Assembly (NCBI GenBank): GCA_040756375.1
Contig: JBFLZC010000002.1
Location: 392,864-456,863, forward strand
DNA from: VGSG01 sp040756375
Lineage (GTDB): Bacteria; Desulfobacterota; Desulfomonilia; Desulfomonilales; Desulfomonilaceae
Length of the DNA: 64,000 nt
Direction of reading: 5' to 3'
In this document: positions 27,226 to 36,240 of the stretch, in pieces
How the letters are laid out: each line of letters begins with the position of its first letter
Position numbering within the stretch: the first letter of the stretch is position 1
Position numbers and translations under genes: made by a program
Notes under the pieces: generated by a model
Told to the model about the DNA's origin: nothing
What the model saw: the letters and a program-made list of their open reading frames with translations, nothing else
Databases searched by the model: none

Positions 27226-27983
27226 CGGACGATCTCCCCCCGCACAACGTGGGCGTGAAGCACGTACACCGCGTGAGAATACCGGAACCCACAGCTCTCG
27301 TAAAGTCTGATGGAAGGCTCATTGGCCGCCTGGGTCCCCACAATGAGGCGCTTAAAGCGACCAAAAGAATCGTTGATGAAGGACCGGACCAGCGCACGGC
27401 CAACGCCATGGCCCTGATGGGATTTTGAAACCGCGATCAGGTCGATAACTCCCACAGGCAGACCATCCTCCACGAAAGCGAGGACTGCGAGAAACCCTAC
27501 AGCCCGGCCGTCCATTCCAGCCACCAGGAGGCGCTCTCCCCTCTTGGAGGTCAGGTAGCTGTTGACCCATTCTCGTTTCACGCGGTTCGCAGTGGACGCG
27601 TCTATGCGGGAATCCAGATGAAAGCGGGAATACACAAAACTGGATTCCGCAATGCGGAGGAGCGCATCGTGGTCTTGCGGCTCCACGTCGCGGACCTCCA
27701 CGACACCGGCCTCTTGTTCAGGTGGAAGTATCTCTGGGAGTCGCTGGAGCACGATACTTGCTTCAACCACCATGAATCCCGCGGCACTGAGGGCTCTTAC
27801 CTCGTCGACCCTGTGCACCGGCGTCTTAACAAAATAGAACGCCTTCTCTTCCGGTGAGCCGCGCACCAAATCTTGAATGCTTAAGTGCGAAAGGGGTTGA
27901 AGAGGCGCATCTGCCGGCAGAGAAAGTTTGAACACTTGGTAGCCGAACACCTGGGTCAACCAAGTGTCGAGCACAACCTTCAT
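27222..27983 (-). CDS. GNAT-family sugar N-acetyltransferase
   Basis: A 253-aa protein with an N-terminal half of the bilobal type (FGYQVFKLSLP...) and a C-terminal GNAT core containing IAVSKSHQGHGVGRALVRSF (acetyl-CoA loop) and VGTQAANEPSIRLYESCGF. The open frame reaches 28040, but starting at MKVVLDTW (27983) gives a four-base overlap with the upstream epimerase, as for the other genes of this operon. The two-lobed layout resembles the TDP-fucosamine acetyltransferase (WecD) group. It likely acetylates the amino group installed by the DegT enzyme upstream. Confidence 0.85.
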   Translation of the reverse strand: MKVVLDTWLTQVFGYQVFKLSLPADAPLQPLSHLSIQDLVRGSPEEKAFYFVKTPVHRVDEVRALSAAGFMVVEASIVLQRLPEILPPEQEAGVVEVRDVEPQDHDALLRIAESSFVYSRFHLDSRIDASTANRVKREWVNSYLTSKRGERLLVAGMDGRAVGFLAVLAFVEDGLPVGVIDLIAVSKSHQGHGVGRALVRSFINDSFGRFKRLIVGTQAANEPSIRLYESCGFRYSHAVYVLHAHVVRGEIVR

Positions 27984-29026
27984 GCGCCCTCCATCAGCTC
28001 CATCCAGAAATGGCCGTCTTGCTGGAGTTGTCTGTACCACTCGATGTATTTGGGGAAGCCCACTTCAAGTGGATTCTCAGGAGCATAGCCCAGCAATTGC
28101 TTTGCCTTGGCCACGCTCAAGGTTCCTCGCATGGGCATCAACTTGTCCCGCTCGCGGTATTCTACTTGGGATCGAGGGAAATACCGTTGAACAATGCCAA
28201 CCATGTCGGCGATAGAGCGAGCTTGTCCGTACGTAATGTTGAAGATCTGGTTGCGAGCTTCACGCTTTTCTATGCAAAGGCAAACCCCATGCACGAAATC
28301 ATCCACATACGTGAAGTCCAGGCGTTCGGCCCCGTCTCCGTCCACCCTAAGCTTGGCACCATTAAGGGCATTCTCTACAAAGACCTGCCCGACCCGCCTG
28401 CTGACGCAGCGTGGCCCGTACAGGGCCGACGGTCTGATAATCGTGTAGTTCAGGCCGAAAACCTGGTTGTACGCGATGACCAGCTTTTCTCCTCCGAGCT
28501 TGAGCGCGCCGTAGATGCCGATGGGTTCCAAGGCGTGAGTTTCGTCAACTTCCTGAGACTGGAAGTTGCCGTACACCATGCTCGAAGAGAGAAAGATGAA
28601 ATGCTCCGCGCTAGTGCGAGCGAAGTCCAGACTGTTCTCTAGTGTCCTGAGACTGTGGTCGAATGTGCTGTATGGGTCCTTGTTCGCTCTCCCAGCATGT
28701 GCTACCGCAGCAAGGTGGATGACCACGTCCGGCTTGATCTTGTCCAGGACCATGCTTAATCGAAAATAGTCCCGCGCGTCCTCCAGGTGGAAGGGTATTC
28801 CAGCCTTGTGAAGGAGATCGAGTCGCTGATTGAGGATGCTCACGTACAGTTTTCGATTGTCTTCACCCCCGCTCCCCGAAGCAAACCAAAGGAGGTTGTT
28901 CACCTGCAGGCTGTCGATTACCTCTACGTGGGCACCGCTTTCCGCCAGAGTCAACGCCAGATTGTGTCCAATGAATCCCGCGCCGCCCACCAACACAATT
29001 CGGCGGCCTTTCAGATCACAGGTCAT
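27980..29026 (-). CDS. NAD-dependent nucleotide-sugar epimerase/dehydratase
   Basis: A 348-aa extended short-chain dehydrogenase. The NAD-binding motif is VGGAGFIGHNLA, with HLAAVAHAGR, catalytic serine region LSSSMVYG and the YxxxK pair in YGALKLGGE. The substrate domain has DFTYVDDFVHG. It would epimerise, reduce or dehydrate a nucleotide sugar. The start overlaps the aminotransferase stop by four bases. The order epimerase-aminotransferase-acetyltransferase-NeuB is the usual order of steps for di-N-acetylated nonulosonic acids. The exact chemistry (5-epimerisation, dehydration) is not readable. Confidence 0.87.
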   Translation of the reverse strand: MTCDLKGRRIVLVGGAGFIGHNLALTLAESGAHVEVIDSLQVNNLLWFASGSGGEDNRKLYVSILNQRLDLLHKAGIPFHLEDARDYFRLSMVLDKIKPDVVIHLAAVAHAGRANKDPYSTFDHSLRTLENSLDFARTSAEHFIFLSSSMVYGNFQSQEVDETHALEPIGIYGALKLGGEKLVIAYNQVFGLNYTIIRPSALYGPRCVSRRVGQVFVENALNGAKLRVDGDGAERLDFTYVDDFVHGVCLCIEKREARNQIFNITYGQARSIADMVGIVQRYFPRSQVEYRERDKLMPMRGTLSVAKAKQLLGYAPENPLEVGFPKYIEWYRQLQQDGHFWMELMEGA

Positions 29027-30183
29027 AAGTTTAACTCCTCCACAGTTTCGGTCACGATTCGGGCCATGTACTGGATATCATCACGCTCCACATGCGGAGC
29101 GACAGGCAAAGCGATCGATTGATCGCTGATGCGTGCAGCTTCTGGGTAACGTGTCTGGTCGTAGCCGTACTTGTTCCGGTAATAGGTCATCCGAGGCACC
29201 GGCTGGGGATAGTATATACTCGTTCCGATCCCTGCGCTATTGAGGCGGGCGACGGCTTCATTGCGCTTTTCTTGCAGAGGTCCTTCCAGGACCATGCTCA
29301 GGCAGTAATGACTGTTGAACTCTTCAGGACCCGCAGAATCCAAAACGTTGATGTTGGGAATTCCAGAGAGCCTGCGCTTGAGCTCCTCAAAGTTCGAACG
29401 CCTCATATCCAGATTCTGCTGGAAACGCCGCAACTGGGTTCGTCCGAGCGCGGCCTGCATTTCACTCATCCGGTAATTAAGCCCCAGGCTCGGCACATCG
29501 TAACTCCCCGGGATCGCTCTTTCCGTGTGGCTGCGGTCGACGCCAAAGGCTCGGAGCTTGTTCACCGCCGCGGCCACATCGGGGTGCCTGGTTACGAACA
29601 TGCCACCCTCTCCGGTGGTAATGTGCTTCACCGGATAGAAGGAGAAGGTTCCCACATCACCGAATAAGCCCACATGGGTTCCACTGTATCGCGATCCCAA
29701 GGCGATCGCGCAGTCCTCCACAATCTTGAGGTTGTGCCGATCGGCGATCTCCACTATTTCGGGCATCCTGCATGGGATGCCGACGAAATGGACCACAGAA
29801 ATCGCCTTTGTCCGGGACGTAATCGCAGCCGCGATCCCTTCTGGGGTCATGTTTCCTGTGGCAGGGTCGCAATCGACAAAGACCGGCGTCGCCCCTACCC
29901 ATTCTGCCGCGTGGACGGTTGCACTATGCGTCTGCGCAGGAACAATCACTTCGTCACCAGGACCGATGCCCAGGTGAAGATACGCCAGGTGAAGCGCTGC
30001 CATGCACGAGCTGACCGTCACGCAGTTGGCCGACCCCCCGACAAATCCGGAAAACTCAGACTCAAACGCCTTGCACTGAGGCCCGTGAGTCAGGATAGGG
30101 CCGTTGAGCACCTCCATAACCGCGTTTCGATCGTCGTCAGTGATCCAGGGTCGGCCGAACGGTATGTTTCTTGTTGCTGTCAT
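29023..30183 (-). CDS. DegT/DnrJ/EryC1 sugar aminotransferase
   Basis: A 386-aa PLP enzyme. Features are FGRPWITDDDRNAV at the N-terminus, SSCMAALHLAY (phosphate-binding), VEDCAIALGSRY with the PLP-pyridine aspartate, and the Schiff-base lysine in FYPVKHITTGEGGM. The family transfers an amino group from glutamate to a keto-nucleotide sugar. It is coupled by four-base overlaps to a Gfo/Idh oxidoreductase upstream, which could create the keto group (as in WbpB-WbpE), and to an NAD epimerase downstream. Full length for the family. Confidence 0.92.
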   Translation of the reverse strand: MTATRNIPFGRPWITDDDRNAVMEVLNGPILTHGPQCKAFESEFSGFVGGSANCVTVSSCMAALHLAYLHLGIGPGDEVIVPAQTHSATVHAAEWVGATPVFVDCDPATGNMTPEGIAAAITSRTKAISVVHFVGIPCRMPEIVEIADRHNLKIVEDCAIALGSRYSGTHVGLFGDVGTFSFYPVKHITTGEGGMFVTRHPDVAAAVNKLRAFGVDRSHTERAIPGSYDVPSLGLNYRMSEMQAALGRTQLRRFQQNLDMRRSNFEELKRRLSGIPNINVLDSAGPEEFNSHYCLSMVLEGPLQEKRNEAVARLNSAGIGTSIYYPQPVPRMTYYRNKYGYDQTRYPEAARISDQSIALPVAPHVERDDIQYMARIVTETVEELNL

Positions 30184-31184
30184 ACGTATGCAATCTCCAC
30201 GGAGCTGCCTGTGGAGAGGCTCTGGTCAACCGCGACACAGGCGCTTATAATATCGAATTCGTGCTGGGCCACAGTGTCAGGGTTTGCTCCCGACAAGATC
30301 GACCGGATGAAGCCGGGGATCAAATCACCCTTTGTGGCCGGAAGAGACGCTAGGTCCAGCGTTTTGGCCGACACAGCCGGGTCTCGGCTCGCGTGCAGAC
30401 GTGGGCCCTGATCGTCGTAGATAAACGTTCCCTTGGTTCCAAAAACCCTCACGACGTGCTGATGCCGGTGCACGCAACCGAAATTGGCCGTGATCCTACC
30501 TATCAAGCCCGAAGGAAACGCGTACACGGCTTGCACGTAATCAAGGTAGTGGAACTCCGTTCCTGCCGTACAGATCTCGTTGCCGCTCGCGGAGACGGAC
30601 ACAGGCTTCGCGCCCGTGAGCCACAGCATCAGATCCACTAGGTGCACGCCGCCGCCCAGCATCACTGAATAGTCCGGCACCGATTTTCGCCAGCCTCCGG
30701 TTATTTTTTCAATTCTACCGTACAGGTAATCCCCGTCAAAAGCGTAGATTTCACCAAGCTCTCGGGACTGTATCGCCTTTCTCAGCCAGCCATACACTGG
30801 AGCCGCCCTGAGTACGAGGTTCGAGACCAGGTGTCTGGGGCCACTGGCTTGCAGTGCTTCCTTGATTGTCCGCAGCTCGTCTATTGATCGACACAGAGGT
30901 TTTTCTACGAAGACATGCTTCTGTGCCCCCAGCGCCTTGACCACCTCGTCGAAATGGCAGTTATCGTAAGATGCGAGCGAAACCACATCCACCGACGAGT
31001 CCGCAAGAATTTCTTCAAAGCTTTCCGCCACCTTAACGGACTGGAATTTCTTGGCCACAGCCTGCCCGCGTGCCGGGTCCACGTCATAAACCGCTCGCAA
31101 ACTGCATCCGGGAGTCGCGGCGTACGCGAGCGCGTGTTGCTCCCCGACTCCGAGACCGACCACCGCAGCTCCGAGAGCGGTCAC
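30180..31184 (-). CDS. Gfo/Idh/MocA oxidoreductase (sugar dehydrogenase)
   Basis: A 334-aa protein. The Rossmann motif is AVVGLGVGEQHALAY, with catalytic lysine in FVEKPL and the active-site GGGVHLVDLMLW histidine. The family oxidises or reduces NDP-sugars at C3 or similar positions with tightly held NAD(P). Directly upstream of a DegT aminotransferase it most likely makes the keto-sugar substrate, the WbpB/WbpE logic for 2,3-diamino uronic acids. It overlaps the cytidylyltransferase stop by four bases and the aminotransferase start by four bases. Confidence 0.88.
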   Translation of the reverse strand: MTALGAAVVGLGVGEQHALAYAATPGCSLRAVYDVDPARGQAVAKKFQSVKVAESFEEILADSSVDVVSLASYDNCHFDEVVKALGAQKHVFVEKPLCRSIDELRTIKEALQASGPRHLVSNLVLRAAPVYGWLRKAIQSRELGEIYAFDGDYLYGRIEKITGGWRKSVPDYSVMLGGGVHLVDLMLWLTGAKPVSVSASGNEICTAGTEFHYLDYVQAVYAFPSGLIGRITANFGCVHRHQHVVRVFGTKGTFIYDDQGPRLHASRDPAVSAKTLDLASLPATKGDLIPGFIRSILSGANPDTVAQHEFDIISACVAVDQSLSTGSSVEIAYV

Positions 31185-31906
31185 ACGCCACCTCCCTCCC
31201 AGTGGCTCGTGGCGAGGTTCGCCAAGTCCTCAAGCTCCTTGTTGGACAAAACTCCGAGCCGCAGCAGGTCGTCTACCGTGTCGATGGCCAAGCTCATCTC
31301 GGCCAAGTGAGGATCTCCCGACTCTACGCTCACCACGCGGAACCGCTCCGGATGACGGTAAAAAAAACGGGTAACATGTTCCTTATCTTCCGGGGTCAAT
31401 TCGCGATCATCAATGTTCATCAGGGCTTCCATACGAATCAGCTCGGCGTTTTGACCCACAGGAAACGTGCGGGGGAATGTTGTCGTAACCAGGTCGCAAT
31501 TGTCAAGGCGAGCAGAGCCGATCACGCGCCGGAGGATCTTTGGGTTGGTTAGAGGGCTGTCACCGGTCACGCGCAAAATCCACGTACAAGGAAACGCACG
31601 AGCGCAGGCTCGGAATCTCTCAAACACATCCTCCAGAGGCCCCCGGAACACCGCTATCCCGATACTGGCCAGGTACGTTGCCAGTGGGTCATCGGACGGA
31701 TAGGTGCTTGTCACGACCAGAATGTTCTCAGCCTCCACCGCCTTTTCCACTGCGCGTATCACGTGTACGATGAGTGGCTCACCCCGAAAGGGCGCGAGCA
31801 TCTTCCCGGGGAACCTACTGGAGCTCATGCGAGCGGATATGAAGGCTCGAATCGTCCTGCTCCCTGATGTGCGGCCTTCTACCTTATGATCGAAAGTTGA
31901 ATTCAT
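31181..31906 (-). CDS. SpsF/NeuA-type cytidylyltransferase
   Basis: A 241-aa nucleotidyltransferase with FISARMSSSRFPGKML (nucleotide-binding signature of the CMP-sugar synthetase superfamily), RVTGDSPLTNP and SLAIDTVDDLLRL. It resembles SpsF, a CMP-KDO/CMP-sialate synthetase homologue, and would activate an acidic sugar as CMP-sugar. First gene of the minus-strand operon, 65 bases from its promoter candidate. The N-terminal 18 residues are extra and polar, so a later start is possible. NeuB in the same operon suggests the substrate is the nonulosonic acid made there. A second, different cytidylyltransferase lies at 45296. Confidence 0.87.
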   Translation of the reverse strand: MNSTFDHKVEGRTSGSRTIRAFISARMSSSRFPGKMLAPFRGEPLIVHVIRAVEKAVEAENILVVTSTYPSDDPLATYLASIGIAVFRGPLEDVFERFRACARAFPCTWILRVTGDSPLTNPKILRRVIGSARLDNCDLVTTTFPRTFPVGQNAELIRMEALMNIDDRELTPEDKEHVTRFFYRHPERFRVVSVESGDPHLAEMSLAIDTVDDLLRLGVLSNKELEDLANLATSHWEGGGV

Positions 31907-31970
31907 TCACGTATTCGCCCGCGCATTACCGGCCGACCATTCAAGCGAGCGCAGACCAAAAATTTATACA

Positions 31971-31998
31971 ATTCTACACCCTGCCTGTGCCGAGTCAA
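31971..31998 (-). promoter_or_regulatory. Sigma-70-like promoter of the minus-strand glycan operon
   Basis: Reading the minus strand: -35 TTGACT (31998-31993), a 16-base spacer and -10 TAGAAT (31976-31971), five of six matches each. It lies 65 bases upstream of the first gene of the minus-strand block and in the divergent gap with the ABC exporter gene. Confidence 0.6.
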
Positions 31999-32088
31999 CC
32001 CTCTCCCCTTTCAAGAGCGGCAGACTAAAGGCTCTGGAGATTGCCGATAGCTTGGAACGCCGTCGTATGCTAATGATTTGAGGGCAAT

Positions 32089-33840
32089 GTGAATCGCGAC
32101 GGGGTCGGCGGTACGGGAAGCGTGGATCAGGAAGCAACTTCATTGCAAGACGGGCGGAAAGGTGTGCTCAGCCTCTTTCGTGCTCTGGCGTTGGCATACC
32201 CATTGAGGACTGCGGTTGTCTTCGGCCTGCTCGTTCTCGCAGGCCTCTCCGAAGGCTTCGGCATAGCGGGCCTCCTCCCGCTTCTTGGGATACTGCTCGG
32301 AGACGGGGCATCAGCTGCGGGACCCTTGGCTCATAGGGTAAGAGCAGTGCTCGGGATGGTCGATCTGGAGCCGACGCTATCGGTGCTCCTCTTCGTGATT
32401 GTAGCCGCACTTGCGCTGAAATCCGCGCTCTATCTCCTCGCGATGACTGCAGGGGGCTTCTCAGCCGCTCATTTGGAACGTGATCTGCGCGTATCCCTGG
32501 TTAGGGCCCTCTTCAAGGCTCGTTGGAGCCATTTCTTGAGCCTCCCGACCGGTACGCTCGCCAACGCGGTCACTACTGAGGCTTCTCGGTCGTCCCACGC
32601 GTACATACTCATGTGCACGCTGATGTCCGACCTTGTAGTAGTCGCGGTATACGGTGCCCTGGCATTGCTGATCTCCTGGCAGGTCACACTCGCCGCGGCG
32701 ACCTGCGGCCTTGCGATTTTTCTGCTACTCAAGGGACTAATACGTGTTGCACGTGAGGCGGGGGTTAAGGTCACCGATTCGCTCAATGCCCTTTCCGGCG
32801 GACTTGTGGACGGGATCCGCGTGATAAAGACCCTTAAGGCCATGGCCTGTGAGCAGTTGCTGGCCCCGTTCATTGCACGAGAAAGCGAAACCCTCAAGCA
32901 AGCGGAACGGCTGTACTGGCTTAGCACTCACGGGCTGGTGGCGCTCCAGGAACCTCTTATGGTAGTTGTTCTCGCAGCAGGTCTGTACGCGAGTGTCACT
33001 ATCTGGCAAGTCCCGTTTGAGAATATTATGATACTGGGACTGCTCTTTTGGCGCACCACCAGCCGCATAAACGTGCTGCAACGAAATTACCAGAATATCT
33101 TGGTTTTTGAGAGCGCATTTTGGTCCCTGAGAGACCTCTTTCACAAGGCTGAGGAGGCTGAAGAAACAGTGGGGGCTGGCAACCCACCCACGCTCAACCA
33201 AGGAATTAGGCTGGAGCGAGTGAGTTTTGCACACGATAACTCAGGGCCGGTGTTCAAGGACATCACCCTCACCATCCGGGTAGGCCGCTTTACAGCGATC
33301 GCGGGCCCTTCGGGCTCCGGCAAGAGCACCCTGGCAAATCTAGTAGTTGGTTTATTTCGGCCCCAAGCCGGTCGAGTCCTCATTGATAGTGTGCCTCTGG
33401 AAGAACTCGATCTCAGCGCCTGGCGTGGCATGATCGGATACGTGCCTCAGGAGGTGATCCTCTTCCACGATACCGTGCACGCAAACGTAACGCTCGGAGA
33501 TCCTGCTCTGACTCGCGATGATGCCGAGGCCGCGCTTAAGGCTGCTGGCGCGTGGGATTTCGTGTCCGGTTTGGAAGCAGGCATGGACACCCTTGTGGGT
33601 GAGCGAGGAACAAAGCTCTCCGGAGGACAGCGTCAGCGGATCGCTATCGCGAGGGCGCTGGTCAGGAAGCCTCGCTTGCTCATACTCGATGAAGTGACCA
33701 CCGCGTTGGACCCGTTGACTGAGGAGGCCATCTGCAAAACCTTGAAGGATCTCAGCGGCCGGATCACAATCCTGGCGGTCTCGCATCAGCCCGCGCTGGT
33801 GGAAGCCGCGGATCAAGTTTACCGGCTCCAGCACCCGTGA
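32089..33840 (+). CDS. ABC transporter, fused membrane and ATPase domains (MsbA/PglK-like)
   Basis: A 583-aa half-transporter. Six transmembrane helices lie in residues about 30-330. The ATPase domain has Walker A GPSGSGKST, signature LSGGQRQRIA, Walker B LLILDEVTTALD and H-loop SHQPAL. It would dimerise and flip a lipid-linked oligosaccharide or lipid across the inner membrane; in a glycan locus a PglK-like flippase role fits. GTG 32089 is the start. It heads the second plus-strand section, divergent from the minus-strand operon. Its stop overlaps the next gene (GTGA). Confidence 0.9.
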   Translation: MNRDGVGGTGSVDQEATSLQDGRKGVLSLFRALALAYPLRTAVVFGLLVLAGLSEGFGIAGLLPLLGILLGDGASAAGPLAHRVRAVLGMVDLEPTLSVLLFVIVAALALKSALYLLAMTAGGFSAAHLERDLRVSLVRALFKARWSHFLSLPTGTLANAVTTEASRSSHAYILMCTLMSDLVVVAVYGALALLISWQVTLAAATCGLAIFLLLKGLIRVAREAGVKVTDSLNALSGGLVDGIRVIKTLKAMACEQLLAPFIARESETLKQAERLYWLSTHGLVALQEPLMVVVLAAGLYASVTIWQVPFENIMILGLLFWRTTSRINVLQRNYQNILVFESAFWSLRDLFHKAEEAEETVGAGNPPTLNQGIRLERVSFAHDNSGPVFKDITLTIRVGRFTAIAGPSGSGKSTLANLVVGLFRPQAGRVLIDSVPLEELDLSAWRGMIGYVPQEVILFHDTVHANVTLGDPALTRDDAEAALKAAGAWDFVSGLEAGMDTLVGERGTKLSGGQRQRIAIARALVRKPRLLILDEVTTALDPLTEEAICKTLKDLSGRITILAVSHQPALVEAADQVYRLQHP

Positions 33841-35042
33841 GATGTTGGAGAATTTGCGAGACGCGGTCTAATTCCATGTTGTTGAGTGTTCCCCACAGCT
33901 CAGGGTGGATCGTACAGGTGCCTAACCAGCTCCCGGATGAAGAACTGCCCTATGGCGGGGTCTTCACAGAGGCCCACATAGAGAGCGTGATTCCCTTCGT
34001 TCCCGATCAGGTGGTATATTACGCGTACACTCTAGCTCCTGAGACCCTCAAAGAGCTGCAGAACAAAGAGGATCTGATCCGGCCTGTCAAACGCGGGAGT
34101 GGGCAGTACCGGAAGATTGTCCGGAGGTATGTGAAAAGGCAGGGCTGGCAGGTTCGCGGTTTTTTTGACTTTATCAGATGGGTGAAGGCAAATCGCAGGC
34201 GAATTCGACTCCTGCACGCGCACGGCACCGTATGGGCAGGCATCTGGAGTGTGGTTGCCGGGAATATCTTGAAGATCCCGGTAGTGCTTTCCGAGTATTC
34301 CTCAGGCTATCCTCAGCAGACGTACCCGTGGGCGCTTCGGCGGATCTTTCCTGTCGTGCTCCCTCGACTGAACGCTATATTCCCGGTGACAGAAAACCTG
34401 GGATCTTTCATTCGAGAGTATGCACCTCAGGTGCCCCAGCGCGTCGTGCAGAACTGCATTGACACGGAATTCTTCAGGCCGAGGCCGCTGCCTCCGGCCG
34501 GCCCGGTTCGCATTCTGTACGTGGGATCTCTCGAGCCCGTGAAGAGGGTGGATTTGCTCCTGAGAGCCTGCGCTCGGCTAGCGGAACGACGTGACCTGCA
34601 AGTGCGCTTGGGCGGAATCGGACCCCTCCTGCAACCCATGAAGGACATGGCCGCGTCGCTTGGCCTTGCTTCCAGGGTCGGGTTTCTCGGTTACCTCTCA
34701 CGCGAGCGGGTGCGCGAGGAAATGGCCCAGTGTCATGTGCTGGTGCTGTCGTCGGAATGGGAAAGTCAGCCGTGCGTCCTGATCGAAGCCATGTTGAGCG
34801 GTCGCCCCGTGGTGGCTCCCCGCGTGGGCGGAGTGCCGGAAATGGTGACCGAGCAGACAGGCCGCCTCTTTGAAGTGGGAAACGAAGATCAACTGGCACA
34901 TGCTCTAGAGGACGTGTTGGCCCGTCTCCCGTCTTGGCAGCCTGAAGCGATTGCGGCGACGTGCCGGGACAGGTATTCCTATGAAACAGTCGGTAAACTG
35001 CTGGCTCGGCTCTACCAACAGTATGCCACGCATGAACGGTAA
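33837..35042 (+). CDS. GT4-family glycosyltransferase
   Basis: A 401-aa GT-B enzyme. The N-terminal acceptor domain has LLHAHGTVWAGIW. The C-terminal donor domain has ILYVGSLEPVKRVDLLLRA, GFLGYLSRERV and the EX7E motif in SEWESQPCVLIEAMLSG, typical of retaining GT4 enzymes. GTG 33837 overlaps the ABC stop by four bases; ATG 33876 (MLLSVPHSSGW) is an alternative start that loses 13 residues without family features. It adds a sugar to a growing chain on the cytoplasmic face. Confidence 0.9.
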   Translation: MRCWRICETRSNSMLLSVPHSSGWIVQVPNQLPDEELPYGGVFTEAHIESVIPFVPDQVVYYAYTLAPETLKELQNKEDLIRPVKRGSGQYRKIVRRYVKRQGWQVRGFFDFIRWVKANRRRIRLLHAHGTVWAGIWSVVAGNILKIPVVLSEYSSGYPQQTYPWALRRIFPVVLPRLNAIFPVTENLGSFIREYAPQVPQRVVQNCIDTEFFRPRPLPPAGPVRILYVGSLEPVKRVDLLLRACARLAERRDLQVRLGGIGPLLQPMKDMAASLGLASRVGFLGYLSRERVREEMAQCHVLVLSSEWESQPCVLIEAMLSGRPVVAPRVGGVPEMVTEQTGRLFEVGNEDQLAHALEDVLARLPSWQPEAIAATCRDRYSYETVGKLLARLYQQYATHER

Positions 35043-35054
35043 GGGCCTCCATGT

Positions 35055-36236
35055 GTGACTAACCTGAGAAAGCCACTTCGCAAAATCTTAATGCTATCCG
35101 CGCACCGGATACAGCTCGATCGGCGCATTGTCTCCGAGGCGAACGCACTGGTCGCGTCGAGGCGTGAGCTTACCCTGGTGAGTGTGCCGACCGACATGGG
35201 AGGCGCGGCGCTGGATAGTCGTATTCGGGTGGTAATGCCGGACCGGACCGACCGAAGCCGTGGATCCGGTTCTATCGAACTGCTGCTTAGTCGCCTCTCC
35301 CGCTACTTGCCCGGACCTTTCTTCCTCCACGTGACGCCTCGCGAGCAATTCGACGTGATCCATTGCCACGACCTCAAGACGCTCCCTTCGGCCGTTGCTG
35401 TGAAGCGGAGATGGTCTCCGCACGCGAAGCTCGTGTACGATTCCCACGAACTGTATCCGTATCAGTGGGAGAATCGCGGCGTGCAAACATACTGGTCCTG
35501 GCTGGAGCGCAGATACATCAAGGAAGCGGGTCTGATCATCACCGTCAATGAATCCATCGCGAGCAAGCTGGAAGAGCTGTACCAGGTGAAGCGGCCCGAA
35601 GTGCTTTACAACAGCTACGGAGTGTCCGGCGAGAATACCCCGGTTACGGAAAAGGCCTTTCTGGAGCACTTTGGAGCGCCGGAGGGCGGCTTCAAGGTCA
35701 TTTTTCAGGGCAACTTGGGTCTTGACCGCAATTTGGACAACCTGACCGCGGCTTTCGGGCTGCTCGATGAAAGCATGAAGCTCTTTCTTCTCGGAACCGG
35801 ACCTGCCGAGGCGGCTCTGAGAAGACTCATCGCGAGTAATGACCTAAGAAATGTCTTTATCGGTCCCTGGGTGCCGCAGGAGCGCCTCATGGCATATCTG
35901 GCCCGCGCAGATCTCGGAGTGATCCCGTACGTGGGCGACAGTCTGCTCAACAATTTGTACTGCACACCCAACAAGTTGTTCGAGTACATTGAAGCGAGCG
36001 TGCCCATATGCGCAAGTGATCTGCCGGAGCTCCGACGAGTGATCCGTGGCCAGGGTATCGGGGAAGTCTATCGAATGGCCGGCCCTGAAGCCATAGCCGC
36101 GGCCATCAAGGACTGCGCTTCTCGATGTTTGCAGGGCGAATTCAGTGAGCAGCGTTTCAGAGCGGCTCGTGACGCGTACGGATGGCCTCGCCAGGAGGAG
36201 AAGCTCCTGAGGCTTTATGACCAGCTAGCGGGGTAG
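35055..36236 (+). CDS. GT4-family glycosyltransferase
   Basis: A 393-aa GT-B enzyme. It opens KILMLSAHRIQLDRRIVSEA, has IHCHDLKTLPSA, YDSHELYPYQ, the donor-domain VIFQGNLGLDRNLDNL and a donor-site KLFEYIEASVPICASDLPELR, where the EX7E motif is shortened to an E-containing loop. GTG 35055 starts 12 bases after the previous stop. It lies four bases before the third asnB, so ABC, both glycosyltransferases and asnB look like one transcription unit. Confidence 0.88.
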   Translation: MTNLRKPLRKILMLSAHRIQLDRRIVSEANALVASRRELTLVSVPTDMGGAALDSRIRVVMPDRTDRSRGSGSIELLLSRLSRYLPGPFFLHVTPREQFDVIHCHDLKTLPSAVAVKRRWSPHAKLVYDSHELYPYQWENRGVQTYWSWLERRYIKEAGLIITVNESIASKLEELYQVKRPEVLYNSYGVSGENTPVTEKAFLEHFGAPEGGFKVIFQGNLGLDRNLDNLTAAFGLLDESMKLFLLGTGPAEAALRRLIASNDLRNVFIGPWVPQERLMAYLARADLGVIPYVGDSLLNNLYCTPNKLFEYIEASVPICASDLPELRRVIRGQGIGEVYRMAGPEAIAAAIKDCASRCLQGEFSEQRFRAARDAYGWPRQEEKLLRLYDQLAG

Positions 36237-36240
36237 CGAT

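Noticed and set aside
22093..31906. hisH/hisF-type genes next to wbpG
   Set aside because: Looked for the expected ammonia-supplying partners on both strands; no glutamine amidotransferase class I (HisH) or HisF barrel sequence is present in the window.
31181..31906. Assigning the CMP-sugar genes to true sialic acid (Neu5Ac)
   Set aside because: NeuC and NanA-type genes are absent and NeuB paralogues for legionaminic or pseudaminic acid have similar motifs; the specific acid cannot be read from sequence.
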